Shown here piece by piece: positions 36,189 through 47,041 of a stretch of DNA of 64,000 nucleotides. The stretch covers positions 124,001-188,000 of the forward strand of contig JAEUJW010000058.1 in the NCBI GenBank assembly GCA_016793465.1. The letters are read 5' to 3'. Origin of the DNA: Myxococcales bacterium (GTDB lineage Bacteria; Myxococcota; Polyangia; Nannocystales; Nannocystaceae). The notes below the pieces were generated by a model that was not told the DNA's origin, made no database searches, and saw only the letters and a program-made list of their open reading frames with translations. Made by a program: the position numbers and the translations under genes. Within the stretch, counting starts at the first letter, position 1. Every line of letters starts with the position of its first letter.

Positions 36189-39100
36189 CTAGAAGCCGAC
36201 GGTGTTGTCGTCGGCGTCGCGGTCGATGAGCTTGTTGTAGGGGTCGATGCCGACGCGGTAGGGCGGCTCGTCGACGACGACCTCGATCACGGCCTCGGCG
36301 GTCTTGTCGTCGGCCGACCTGGAGGTCAGCTTGCGGCGCTCCATGAACAGGGGCTTGCCGAGCTGGAAGTCGCCGGGGCCCGGGGCGGCGTAGACGCCGA
36401 CGTCGATGAGGTCGTCCATGGCGACGGGGGTCTCGTTGCCGAGGTCGTCGGCGCGGAGCTTGCGGGCGGTGACCTTGAACTTGACGCGGTACTTGCCGTC
36501 CTTGGCCTCGACGGTGGCCTCGCTGGCCTTGTTGTCGTAGAGGGTGATCGTCTCGAACATGTCGGTGATGAGGTACTGGTACTCGGGCGGGGTCACGTCG
36601 CGCAGGATCTTGATGAGGTCGTCGGCGACGGCGAACGGCGGGCCCTTGAAGGCCTGCTCCTTGACCAGGCGGGCCAGGGCGGCGTTGAGGCGGTCCTCGC
36701 CGATGTAGTCCTTCAGGGCGTAGAACACCAGCGAGCCCTTGGCGTAGTGGATGTACTGCTGGTTCTCGTTGCGGGCGAGCGGGAGCTCCTTCTTGCGCTC
36801 GAACGCGCGGCCGCCGAGGTAGCGGCGCAGCTCGTACTGCAGGAACTTCTTCATCTTGGCGGGGCCGTACTCGTCCTCCATGACCATGAGGGCGGAGTAC
36901 TGGGCGAGCGACTCGGACAGCATGGTCGCGCCCTGCACGTCGGCGCCGATGACCTGGTGGGCCCACCACTGGTGCGCGATCTCGTGGGCCGTCACGTAGA
37001 ACGGGTAATCGAGGTCCTCGGGGTCGTCGGGGCGCACGCGGGCGATGAAGCCGATGCTCTCCGAGTACGGGATGGTGTTGGGGAACGCCTGGGCGAAGCT
37101 CGCGTAGCGCGGGAACTCGAGGATGCGGGCCTGGCGGTGCTGGTACGGCCCGAAGTTTTTGCTGAAGTAGTCGAGCGACTTCTTCACCGCTTCGACCATG
37201 CGGGCCAGGTTGTACTCGTGGCCCTTCTGGTAATAGACCTCGATCTTCACGCCGTCGTGCTCGTCGCGGAGGACCTCGTAGCGGGCCGACAGGAACGAGT
37301 AGAAGTGCAGGATCTTGCTGTCCATCGCGTAGGCGAAGCAGCGGCGGCCGTCCTGCTGCCACTCCTTCTCCAGATAGCCGGGGGCGACGGCGATCTGGTC
37401 GGGCGCGGTGCACACCGACGCCTTGAAGTCGATCCAGTCGGAGTCCGACGCGATGTACGTGTTCTGGCGCGCGGCCGTGTCGTCGTAGGCGTGCATGCGC
37501 GGGCGCTCGGGCAGGCCCTGCTCCTTGCGCTTGTCGTCCTCGGCCAGCTCGAAGCCCTCCTGGTAGCCGAGCATCGGCATGAGCTCGGTGTTGTTGATGA
37601 AGCTGCCGTTGGCGACCACGCTGGTGGAGCGGCCGCCCTGGCCGAAGCCCTCGCGCTCGGCGCCGGTCTCGAACTTCAGGGTCGAGGTGGCGCCGGGGGC
37701 GAGCGGCGTGTCGAGCTTCCAGATCTGGTAGCGCAGGCGCGGGTCCTCCTGCTCGAGGGTGGCGCCGCCGGCGAACTCGAGGCTGTGGATCGTCAGGGCC
37801 TCGTTGGTGAGCACGTGGACGCGCTCGACCGCGGTGGCGTGGCGGTTGACGAGCGTGTAGGTGCCCCTCGCGCGGGCGTGGCCGCGCTCGGGCCAGAGGT
37901 CGACGTGCACGTCGGCGCCGGTGATGCGCGGCTGGGGCAGGGTCTGATATTGCTTGTAGGTGCGCTCGTACTCGGCCTGCAGCGCCTCGCGGTCGTTGCT
38001 GTTGCGGTAGGTGTTGAGCACGTCGATGTTGTGGTGGGCGTACCAGGCGAGGCCGGCCCAGGTCGCGAGCGCGAGGCCGCAGAACGCCAGCCAGCCGCGG
38101 GTGACGCGGCCGCGGGCGATGCGGAGGCGAGCGCGGCTGCCGGTCGGCGTGCCGCGGGTCAGCAGCAGCCGGCCGAACGTCAGCAGGACCAGGGCGGTGG
38201 CCGCGTAGTACAGGGTCATCCAGGTGAACATGCCGACGTTGGGGCCGAAGCCGTTCATCGCCGAGTAGACCGGGTTGGGCGCGCCGCCGTAGACCGCGAG
38301 CGGGTGCTGGATGCCCCACTCGCCGAGCACGAGGGTGAGCACGTAGTAGCCGACCAGCAGGGCGATGCCGAGGTACTTGTTGTCGACGATCGTCTGCAGG
38401 AAGAACGCCAGGAAGACGACGAGGGCGAGGTTGGGGAAGGTGACGCCGTAGAGGGCGGCGAAGTACACGCCGACCTCGTAGTTCGTGTAGCCCTTCAAGG
38501 TCTGGAACAGCAGGCCGAAGCCGATGAGGAACAGCAGCAAGGTGGCGTAGACCAGCAGGAGGGCGACGATCTTGCTGGCGAAGGTGACGGTGGTCGAGGT
38601 CGGTGTGACGTCGAGGATCTGGTCGCACTTCAGGCCGCGCTCGCGCCAGGTCAGCTCGGCGGCGTAGACGGCGGTGAGGATCAGGAAGAACAGCGAGAAG
38701 CTCTCGATCACCTCGACGACCGAGTACGTGACCGGGTAGATCTTGGTGCCGTAGAGCTGGTCCGACTGGTAGGCGACGAACATCAGGAAGACCATGCCGA
38801 TCGCCACGATCGCCATGAACGGCCGCGCGCGCACGACGTCGCGGTAGTAGAGGCGGACGAGGGCGACGAACCCGGCGATCTGCGCGGCGAGGCCGCTGTG
38901 ACGCGGGGCCGCGGGGATGTCGAGGTTGTGCTGGACCGGCTCACGCTCGGCGGCGACGACGGGCTTGCCGCGGCGGCGCGCGCCGGGGAACGCCTCCATG
39001 CGAAACAGCTTGAAGGCGCCGAGCATGACCAGCAGGGCGGCGCCGATCCAGATCAGGCGGTTGACCAGGAGCACGCCGGTCAGCGGGATGAGCTCGCTGT

Positions 39101-39787
39101 TCTTCTCGGCGACGGTCCAGTACTCCTGGGCGACGCGGGTGGCGATCTGGCCGAACGGGTCGAGCAGCGCGCCGAGCGTGCGGTTGTCGATGTCGGCCAG
39201 GCTCGACTGGGCCATGATGTAGGCGACGAACAGGACGATGCCCTGGATGTAGACGGCGAGGAAGCTGCGCGTCAGGATGCCGACCGCGAAGAACAGGGCG
39301 CTGACCAGCAGGGCGTTCGGCAGCGAGTAGACGAGCACCGGCCACAGGTGGGCGGCGAGGCTGAACGCGCCGAGCTTGTCGCCGTCGACCCAGGGCATGA
39401 GGGAGCCGAACCACAGCCCGAGCGTGCACGACGCGAACACCAGCGAGGTGACCAGCCAGGCGCCGATGAAGCGGCCGAACACGAAGCTCGACTTGCGCAG
39501 GCGGGTGGTGAACAGGAGCTCGTGGGTCTTCAGCTCGAAGTCGCGGAGGATCGCGGTGCCGGCGATCGCGCAGGTGAGGATCGTGCCGGCCAGCGTCAGG
39601 GTGGCGACGGCGATGTTGAGGATGTACGGGGCGTTGACGTGCACCGCCCCGCTGGCGCCGCCGACCCGCACGCCGCTGCTGGCGATGAAGGCGAAGCCGC
39701 ACAGGAACATCGCCAGCATGAACACGTAGGTCAGCGGGCGGCGCAGGTGGTAGCGCAGCTCGAACCCGGCGAAGTCGAGGAGCTGGC

Positions 39788-39791
<4 letters not shown>
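36189..39791 (-). CDS. ABC transporter permease fused to M1-type aminopeptidase
   Basis: 1200 residues. The N-terminal half is an ABC-2-type permease with about twelve membrane segments, for example YILNIAVATLTLAGTILTCA and VTFASKIVALLLVYATLLLF. The C-terminal third is a gluzincin peptidase with zinc motif H936-E-I-A-H940-QWW and the third ligand E960 in LSESLAQYS; the preceding part has the beta-rich N-domain of M1 enzymes. The peptidase domain probably faces the periplasm. The ATPase gene overlaps its start (ATGA). Such fusions are known in several phyla, but their substrate is not established. The zinc site is complete. Confidence 0.9.
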
Positions 39792-40672
<881 letters not shown>

Positions 40673-40821
40673 GTGCAGGCCCGGCGCGAGGATAACTCGC
40701 CCTCGCAGAGGGTCAGACACAGATCGCAGGACCGCGGTTTTGCCCGGGTGTGAACGCCGCTCCGGCGGGGTGCGAAGGCCCCAGAACCGGTGAAGCAGGG
40801 CCGAGGCGCCGCGGGTCGGCG

Positions 40822-41406
40822 TCACGTCTGCGGCGACGGCGGCTTGAACAGGCCGCGCAGCGACAGCTCGACCGCGTCGAACGGCGGGATGCGGTGGCGC
40901 TGCGAGTCGTCGTACATGCCGATGCGCGACCAGGTGCCGCCGCGCAGGGCGAAGGCCTCGAGCAGGCCCTCGACCTGATCTACGATCCAGTAGTGGCTGA
41001 CGCCGTGGGTGGCGTAGAGGTCCGACTTGTAGCCGCGGTCGCGCTTGGCGTTGGAGGGCGAGAGGATCTCGCAGATCCAGTCGGGCACGACGTCGACCGG
41101 ACGCGAATCGGGGAGTACCGGCACACGAGCGCGACGCCAGCCGCTGAGGTCCGGGCGCACCACGTCATGGGCCGTGAAGCGGATGTCGACGTCCTGGACG
41201 ATCCACCAGCCGCCCGGTCCCTGCCCGTCGTCGTCGTCGTAATCGAACGAACCGCTGATCCGGTAGCCGAGCTTGGCGTTGATCCGCTGGTGACGGACGG
41301 TCGGAGACGGCTGGGCGACGATCTCGCCGGCGAGCAGCTCGGCGCGGGCGTCCTCGGGGAGGGCGAGCAGGTCGTCGTAGGTCGCGAGCTTGCGGGCGAG
41401 CGCCAT
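40822..41406 (-). CDS. Uma2-family (DUF820) PD-(D/E)XK nuclease-like protein
   Basis: 194 residues. It matches the Uma2/DUF820 fold: the start TYDDLLALPEDARAELLAGEIVAQPSP, the Asp motif VVRPDLSGWRR, the strand PDWICEILSPSN followed by KRDRGYKSDLYATHGVSHYWIVD. These carry the D..E..K-type residues of the restriction-endonuclease-like superfamily. Uma2 proteins are numerous in cyanobacteria and myxobacteria; their cellular role is unclear. The next gene downstream is unrelated. A second Uma2-like gene is at 48641. Confidence 0.9.
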   Translation of the reverse strand: MALARKLATYDDLLALPEDARAELLAGEIVAQPSPTVRHQRINAKLGYRISGSFDYDDDDGQGPGGWWIVQDVDIRFTAHDVVRPDLSGWRRARVPVLPDSRPVDVVPDWICEILSPSNAKRDRGYKSDLYATHGVSHYWIVDQVEGLLEAFALRGGTWSRIGMYDDSQRHRIPPFDAVELSLRGLFKPPSPQT

Positions 41407-41423
41407 GGCGCGAGTGTATCACG

Positions 41424-43280
41424 TCACGGCGGGGGTGGACCGGGGCGGGGGGCGAGGGCGGCGCCGCCTTCGAGGTCCCTGGTGGTGAAGTCGCGGCGGT
41501 CGGCGGCGATCTGGGCGATCGACCGCTCGACGATGAGGTCGAGGGTCCAGTCGAGCATGACGCGGACCTTGTTGGCGAAGCCGACGAGCTTGGCGAGGTA
41601 CAGGGTGCGCCAGATCCACCAGGCGATGAAGCCGGACAGGCGGATGCCCATGAGGTCGACCGACGCGAAGTGCTCGCCGACCGACACGAGCGAGCCGTAA
41701 TTAAAATATTTGAAGGGCCTCGGCGGGCGCTGGCGCAGCAGGGCGACGATGTTGTCGGCGGTGTGCTTGCCCTGCTGGAAGGCGACCTGGCCGAGCGGCG
41801 GGAGCGGCTTGTCCTCGTGCAGCAGGAAGGCGGCGTCGCCGAGCACGAACACGTCGGGGCGGCCCTTGACGCGCAGGTCGGCGTCGATCTCGACGCGGCC
41901 GGACTTGTGCAGCGGGAGGCCGCAGGCGGCCAGCAGCGGCGAGGGCTTGACGCCGGCGCACCACACGGTGGTGCGCGTGCAGATCTTCTCGCCGCCGTCG
42001 AGCTCGACCGCGAAGCCCGTGACCTTGACGACGCGACGGCCGAGGCGCAGGTCGACCTTCAGGTGCGAGAGGCGCTGGCCGGCGCTGTCGACGATCTTGG
42101 GGTGCCAGCCGGGCAGGATCTGCTCGCCCGACTGGATGACGATGACCTTGACCTCGGCGGGCGTGACCTCGGGGTAGCGGTTCATCAGCACGTGGTCGAT
42201 GAGGTCGCGGATCTCGGAGGCGAGCTCGACCCCGGTCGGGCCGGCGCCGACGATCACGAAGGTGAGCTGCTCCTGGCGGCGCTCGGCGTCGGTCTCGCGG
42301 GCGGCGCGCTCGAAGCAGTCGATGATGTGGTTGCGCACGGCGATGGCGTCGCCGAGCTCGCGCATGAAGAAGGCGTGCTCGACGGCGCCGGGGGTGTTGA
42401 AGGTGTTGGTGTCGGAGCCGGGGGCGAGCACGAGGTAGTCGTAGGGGGTGTCGCAGTAGATGACCGTCGGCGCGCCGGTGACGGGGTCGTCGTCGACGTC
42501 GACGCGGGCGTGGATCAGCTTGCCTTCGACGTCGATGCGGTCGACCCGCTCCTTCTTGAAGGTGATGTTGGTGGCCTCGAAGATGCGGCGGAACGGGTAG
42601 GTGACCTGGCGCGTCTCGATCGCGCCGGCGGCCACGCTCGGCAGCAGCGGCGGGAACAGGAAGTAGTTGCGCTTGTCGATGACGGTGATCTTCAGGTCCT
42701 TGTGGTAGCCGAGCGCCCGGTCGAGCTGCATGGCGGCGTAGAGGCCGGCGAAGCCGCCGCCGACGATGACCACGCGCACGGGCTGGCCGCCGGCGCCGCG
42801 CCAGCGGCGGTAGACCCACATCTCGGACAGCGGGCGCAGCACGGCGACGACCAGCAGCGCGGCCTCGACGGCGACGCCGACGCCGAGCCAGCGCGTGGCG
42901 CCGGACCAGTGCGGCAGCAGCAACCAGCACAGGATGTCGAACGCGCCGACGGCGGTGAGCAGACCGACCAACGCCTTGCGCGCGCCGCGGGCGAGGGCGA
43001 CGCGCTGCAGGAGCGAGCTGGTGACGCCGATGACGACCGCGAGGCTGGCGACGTGGACGCCGAACAGGGCCCAGAACAGGGCGGGGCGGCTGGTGTGGAG
43101 GACCTGCAGGCCGCGGCCCCAGTGCAGCAGGGAGCCGGCGGAGCTGTCGTAGGTGAGGAGGGTGACCTCGAGCAGCCACTCGGCGACGAACAGGGCGAGG
43201 CCGCCGACGAGCGCGAACGAGGCGGCGAGCTTGCGGCCGAGCGGGAGGTTGGTGAGGCTGTGGTTGTCGACGCGTGCCAT
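41424..43280 (-). CDS. FAD/NAD(P)-dependent oxidoreductase, NDH-2-like, with N-terminal membrane domain
   Basis: 618 residues. Residues 1-150 hold about four membrane segments (SLAVVIGVTSSLL, ALVGLLTAVGAFDILCWLLL). The flavoprotein part begins VVIVGGGFAGLYAAMQLDRAL (FAD) and has a second dinucleotide site, FVIVGAGPTGVELASEI. The late FAD motif is DVFVLGDAAF. This is the type II NADH:quinone oxidoreductase layout, which passes electrons to quinone without pumping protons. The extra N-terminal membrane domain is uncommon for NDH-2; DoxX-like is a guess. An AT-rich island at 41697 lies in the codons for PFKYFNYG. Confidence 0.85.
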   Translation of the reverse strand: MARVDNHSLTNLPLGRKLAASFALVGGLALFVAEWLLEVTLLTYDSSAGSLLHWGRGLQVLHTSRPALFWALFGVHVASLAVVIGVTSSLLQRVALARGARKALVGLLTAVGAFDILCWLLLPHWSGATRWLGVGVAVEAALLVVAVLRPLSEMWVYRRWRGAGGQPVRVVIVGGGFAGLYAAMQLDRALGYHKDLKITVIDKRNYFLFPPLLPSVAAGAIETRQVTYPFRRIFEATNITFKKERVDRIDVEGKLIHARVDVDDDPVTGAPTVIYCDTPYDYLVLAPGSDTNTFNTPGAVEHAFFMRELGDAIAVRNHIIDCFERAARETDAERRQEQLTFVIVGAGPTGVELASEIRDLIDHVLMNRYPEVTPAEVKVIVIQSGEQILPGWHPKIVDSAGQRLSHLKVDLRLGRRVVKVTGFAVELDGGEKICTRTTVWCAGVKPSPLLAACGLPLHKSGRVEIDADLRVKGRPDVFVLGDAAFLLHEDKPLPPLGQVAFQQGKHTADNIVALLRQRPPRPFKYFNYGSLVSVGEHFASVDLMGIRLSGFIAWWIWRTLYLAKLVGFANKVRVMLDWTLDLIVERSIAQIAADRRDFTTRDLEGGAALAPRPGPPPP

Positions 43281-43289
43281 GCTCGGGCT

Positions 43290-44708
43290 CTACGGGGCGT
43301 GCGGGACGGCCTTCAGGTCGCGGGCCGGTGGGTCGAGCGGGAACTCGTCGGTGAGGGCCTCGGCGAGGGTGAACGCGGCCTTGGTGCAGGTCCAGCGCTC
43401 GCGCGCGCCGTCGCCGGAGATCTTGACGGCGTGGCGGCCGGTCCACAGGCCGAGCTCGGCGACGAGGTCGAGCGAGGCGCCGGGCGCCAGCGGGTCGAGC
43501 CTCAGCGGCGGGCCGCCCCTCCACGCGACCTCGACGACGGGCCGACCGTCGACGCACCGGGTCTTCTGCGTGACGAGGGCGACGAGGCGATCGGGGGTCT
43601 TGCCGGCGGGCGAGACCGGCTTGCCGCCCGGCCCGACGGCGTGGACGTGCGGGCAGGTGCCCTCCTCGACGGGGGCGCCGTTGTGGGTGCACTTCTCGTC
43701 GTCGGCGGCGTAGTCGTCGGGGCACAGCGTGACGATGGCGTCGCCGGTGAAGCCGCGGGCGAACGGCGGGCGGCAGTCGGGGAGCGCGAGCGGGAGGTCG
43801 GAGGCCGGCTGCTCGTAGGCGGCGTGCAGCGTCGAGAAGGTGGCGCCGCCGTGCCAGGCGAAGGTGTCGAGGATGACGCCGGTGCCGATGTCGATGAAGC
43901 TGTTGATGCCGGGGTCGCCGCCGTCGGCGCCCTGGTGCGCGGCCTTGACGAAGGTGCCGTCCTCATGGGCCCAGAACAGGTTGAAGGCGGGGCACTTGCT
44001 CGGGCGGTCGGTGACGATGTCGATGCACTCGGCGGACGGACCGGCGGCGGCCACCGCGGCGGCGCCGCCGGCGAGGTCGAGCACGCGCAGGAGGTCGCGC
44101 TCGGGCCAGGCGAGGATCGACTCGTCGGAGAACTGGCCGAGGGTGATCGGCGGGCGCACGGACGAGAGGTCGGCCGCGAGCGACATGGCCGCGACCAGCC
44201 CGCGCGCCCGCGGGGCGTCGGCGAGGAGCGAGAACCAGGCCAGCCAGGCGGCGCCGTCGCGGCGGTGCACGGCGAGGTCGAGGATCTGCCCGCTGGTCCG
44301 ACGCACGAGCCGGGGGCTGCCCGCGACGCGGCCCTGCTCGTCGAGGAGCAGCGCCAGCACCTCGCTCTTGCCGGCGGCGGCGTCGTGGCGCGACCACACC
44401 ACGAGCACGCCGCCGTCGACGGCGGTGGCCGCGAGCGGGCCGGGGGTGTAGCTGACGTCGTCCGCGGGGGCGTCGAGCTCGGGCGGGGGCCCGGAGGGCG
44501 GGTCGGTCCGGGTGACGTCGGACTTGGTGACGTCGGAGCTGGTGATGTCGGACTTCGTGATGTCGGACCTGGTGACGTCGGAGCTGGTGATGTCGGACTT
44601 CGCGATGTCGGTCTTCGCGGCGGCTGTCCTGGTGGGGTCGACCGCGGGGGTGCCCTGACAGGCGGCGAGGGCGAGGGCGAGGAGGCTGCGCGCGCACCGG
44701 GGGGGCAT
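43290..44708 (-). CDS. Lipoprotein with five-residue T-x-S-D repeat linker
   Basis: 472 residues. The lipobox is LAAC. Residues about 28-65 consist of five-residue units (SDIT-K, SSDVT, SDITS and variants), encoded by near-identical 15-base repeats at about 44518-44618. Such an xSD(I/V)T ladder could form a beta-solenoid spacer or a flexible linker. The remaining 400 residues are beta-rich with AATAVDGGVLVVWSRHD and DLAVHRRDGAAWLAWFS, recalling beta-propeller blades, and some paired cysteines. The function is unknown. It lies 9 bases upstream of the NDH-2-like gene and may be co-transcribed with it. Confidence 0.7.
   Translation of the reverse strand: MPPRCARSLLALALAACQGTPAVDPTRTAAAKTDIAKSDITSSDVTRSDITKSDITSSDVTKSDVTRTDPPSGPPPELDAPADDVSYTPGPLAATAVDGGVLVVWSRHDAAAGKSEVLALLLDEQGRVAGSPRLVRRTSGQILDLAVHRRDGAAWLAWFSLLADAPRARGLVAAMSLAADLSSVRPPITLGQFSDESILAWPERDLLRVLDLAGGAAAVAAAGPSAECIDIVTDRPSKCPAFNLFWAHEDGTFVKAAHQGADGGDPGINSFIDIGTGVILDTFAWHGGATFSTLHAAYEQPASDLPLALPDCRPPFARGFTGDAIVTLCPDDYAADDEKCTHNGAPVEEGTCPHVHAVGPGGKPVSPAGKTPDRLVALVTQKTRCVDGRPVVEVAWRGGPPLRLDPLAPGASLDLVAELGLWTGRHAVKISGDGARERWTCTKAAFTLAEALTDEFPLDPPARDLKAVPHAP
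44518..44618. repeat. 15-base tandem repeats coding for xSD(I/V)T units
   Basis: About seven units of 15 bases such as GACGTCGGACTTGGT and GATGTCGGACTTCGT (plus-strand view) form the repeat linker of the lipoprotein. In-frame gain or loss of units would be frame neutral. Individual units differ at one or two third positions, so they are not freshly expanded. Confidence 0.65.
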
Positions 44709-44827
44709 CGGGGGAGTGTATCAAGCGGGGCGCGCGGCGCGGCGCGGGCGCGGGTGAGGGTCGTTCGGGCCGCGGCGGCGACGCGCGTGCTGGCGAGCGT
44801 GGCGCCGGGCAGATGCGGGCGTGCGGC

Positions 44828-46765
44828 TCAGGTGCGGACGACGTCGAGGCAGGCCTGGCGGGCGAGCTCGCGGCTGGCGATGCGCTCCTGGATCGAGCGC
44901 TGGACGGTGTCGGCGATGCGGCGGCGCGTGCCCTGGTCGCGGGGGAGCGGGAGCACGAGCTCGGAGGTGCGATCGCCGAGCGAGTCGATGATGTCCTGTG
45001 TGAACCGCTTGGCGTGGATCTGCCGCTGCACCGGCTCGCTGCCGAGGACGGCGAGCAGCAGGTAGGGCGAGAGGCGATCGGGGCGCTTGATCCGCAGCTT
45101 TAATAGGTGGCTCTGGTAGACGATGCGGGTGTCGTACTCGCTGATGAACGCGCAGGTGCCGATCAGGTAGGTGCCGTCGCGGACCATCAGGATGTCGCCG
45201 GCGCGCACGTCCTGGCGGGGCGCGAGGGCGGCGTAGACCTCGTCGCTGACGCAGTGCTTGGGGTCGCGTTTGATCTCCCAGTTGGAGAGGTCGGAGGTGC
45301 GGACGAACGGCACGGTGCCGCCGCCGTAGGCCAGCTTGCCGACCTCGTGGCCGCAGGCGATCTCGAGGGTGCCGTCGGCGAGCAGCGAGCGCACGCTGAC
45401 GAGCTCGTGGCTGGCCGCGAGGCGGTCGAGCTCGGCGGTCACTTCGGGGTCGTAGTAGCGGGGGGCGAGCACGTTGTCGCGGAGGGCGTGCTCGGGCACG
45501 AGGTGGCCGAGGCGGCTCGCGGGCGCGGGGTCGCCGGTGGACGCGGCGCGCCAGCGACGGGCGATCTCCGGCAGCTCGTCGCGCTCGATGAGCCGGCCGC
45601 GGCTGTCGTTGCCGCACCACTGGGCCTCGGCCATGAAGATCGGGCGAGGCGCCGTGGCGGGGGACTTCTTCTCGAGCAGCAGGAGGCAGACCTTGGTGTG
45701 GGTGCCGCCCTTGCCCGAGACCTTGAACAGCTCCTCGGGCATGCCGAGCACGGCGCGCAGGTGGGCGGTGTCGCGGATGTGCTGGACGACGTGGCGGTAG
45801 GTCTTGCCGGAGACGATGCTCTCGGGCAGGACGACGCCGACGCGGCCGCCGGGGCGGACGAGCGCGAGCAGGCGCTCGACGAACAGGATCTGCGGGGCGA
45901 CGCGGGCCTGCAGCTCGGCGGTGGGGGCCCAGGCGTCGCCGTCGCGGCGCCAGGTGTGGCCGAGGGCGAAGGTGCCGCGCACGGCGTCGGAGGCGGCGAC
46001 GATGCGGGCGCCGAACGGCGGGTTGGCGAGCACGACGTCGAAGCTGCCGATCGCGGAGGGGTCGGGCATGACGGCGCCGTGATCGGGGGTCCAGGCCAGC
46101 GAGTCGCCGCAGAAGATCCGCGCGGGCGTGAGGGTGACGAGGCCGACGTGGGCGCGGGCGAGGCGGACGAGCTGGCGGTCCTTGTCGATGCCGACGAGCG
46201 CGGCGGCGATGGCGGTCGGGTCGGCGCCGCGGTGGAGCAGGCGCCGCGCGACGTGGCCGAGGAAGCCGCCGGCGCCGCACGCGGGGTCGATGACGCGTTC
46301 GCCGGGGCGCGGGTCGACGAGCTCGACGAGCAGGCGCACGGCGGCGTGCGGGGTGAAGAACTGGCCCTCGGCGCCGCGCCGGGCCGCGCCGGTGAAGGTC
46401 TCGTAGGCGTCGCCGATGGGGTCGGCGTGCGGGTCGGCGAAGTCGATGCCGGCGAGGCGGCGGTCGACGTACTGCAGGCACTCGGCGTCGAGGTGAAGCG
46501 CGGCCGAGTCGGCGAAGACGTCGGGGAGGATGGTCTTTAGGCGGCGGAGGAGGTCGCGGTGAGCGGCGAGCAGCCCGTCGGGGTCGATGGGGAGCTGGCG
46601 GCGCTCGCGGGCCGCGAGGGCCCGACAGAAGATGCATATCAAGAGCTCCTCGACGAGGGCTTCGTCGCGGGTGGCTCCGACGAGTCGGCCGACCAGGAAA
46701 TTGCGGATCTGCGCGTAGGCCTCGCGGGTGCTGGTCGGCGGCGGGCTCGGGGCGGGTGGTCGCAT
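44828..46765 (-). CDS. N6-adenine DNA methylase fused to a type I-like specificity domain
   Basis: 645 residues from ATG 46765. Residues about 130-380 are a HsdM-type methylase with GQFFTPHAAVRLLVEL, the SAM motif DPACGAGGFL (Asp160 on) and catalytic NPPFG (Asn248 on). The C-terminal part looks like one target recognition domain with its helical spacer: VPFVRTSDLSNWEIK, DVRAGDILMVRDGTY, and the end ELVLPLPRDQGTRRRIADTVQ. Type IIG or orphan modification enzymes have this M-S fusion, usually with a nuclease domain that is not visible here. No HsdR gene is nearby. It may be an orphan epigenetic enzyme or part of a reduced defence locus. Confidence 0.88.
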   Translation of the reverse strand: MRPPAPSPPPTSTREAYAQIRNFLVGRLVGATRDEALVEELLICIFCRALAARERRQLPIDPDGLLAAHRDLLRRLKTILPDVFADSAALHLDAECLQYVDRRLAGIDFADPHADPIGDAYETFTGAARRGAEGQFFTPHAAVRLLVELVDPRPGERVIDPACGAGGFLGHVARRLLHRGADPTAIAAALVGIDKDRQLVRLARAHVGLVTLTPARIFCGDSLAWTPDHGAVMPDPSAIGSFDVVLANPPFGARIVAASDAVRGTFALGHTWRRDGDAWAPTAELQARVAPQILFVERLLALVRPGGRVGVVLPESIVSGKTYRHVVQHIRDTAHLRAVLGMPEELFKVSGKGGTHTKVCLLLLEKKSPATAPRPIFMAEAQWCGNDSRGRLIERDELPEIARRWRAASTGDPAPASRLGHLVPEHALRDNVLAPRYYDPEVTAELDRLAASHELVSVRSLLADGTLEIACGHEVGKLAYGGGTVPFVRTSDLSNWEIKRDPKHCVSDEVYAALAPRQDVRAGDILMVRDGTYLIGTCAFISEYDTRIVYQSHLLKLRIKRPDRLSPYLLLAVLGSEPVQRQIHAKRFTQDIIDSLGDRTSELVLPLPRDQGTRRRIADTVQRSIQERIASRELARQACLDVVRT

Positions 46766-46829
46766 CGCGCGAGACGTCCAGAGTAGCGGGGAATGTCGGC
46801 AGTCTCGAGGTTGTGCGATCTGGTCGTTC

Positions 46830-46878
46830 GTACAGTACTCGTGGGACATGGTCCGTGAGACACTGGGACGATGTCTCA
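46830..46878. promoter_or_regulatory. Cluster of palindromes upstream of the methylase
   Basis: Within 50 bases lie GTACAGTAC (46830-46838), GGAC-ATG-GTCC (46844-46854) and TGAGACA-N9-TGTCTCA (46856-46878). They are 65 to 113 bases upstream of ATG 46765. Closely packed palindromes are the usual form of operator or C-box found before modification genes. No C-protein gene is adjacent. Confidence 0.4.
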
Positions 46879-47017
46879 TGTGCGGGCAATGACGACGCGG
46901 CAGCGTGCGCCCCAGGGGTTCGCGCTGGTGGCGAAGGGGCCGCGGCTCGTCGAGCTGCTGGCGGAGCACGCGGTGGTGCTGAGGCGCGGGGAGTTCGGCG
47001 ACCTGCGGCTGGCGTGA
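46871..47017 (+). CDS. Possible 48-residue small protein
   Basis: An open frame from ATG 46871 encodes MSHVRAMTTRQRAPQGFALV and continues to the end GEFGDLRLA. The composition (LVELLAEHAVVLRRGEFGDL) looks like an amphipathic helix. It is divergent to the methylase and its start overlaps the third palindrome of the upstream cluster. No ribosome-binding site is clear and no family is recognised, so it may be fortuitous. Confidence 0.25.
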   Translation: MSHVRAMTTRQRAPQGFALVAKGPRLVELLAEHAVVLRRGEFGDLRLA

Positions 47018-47041
47018 GGGCGCTCGACGCGGCGGCGTGGG

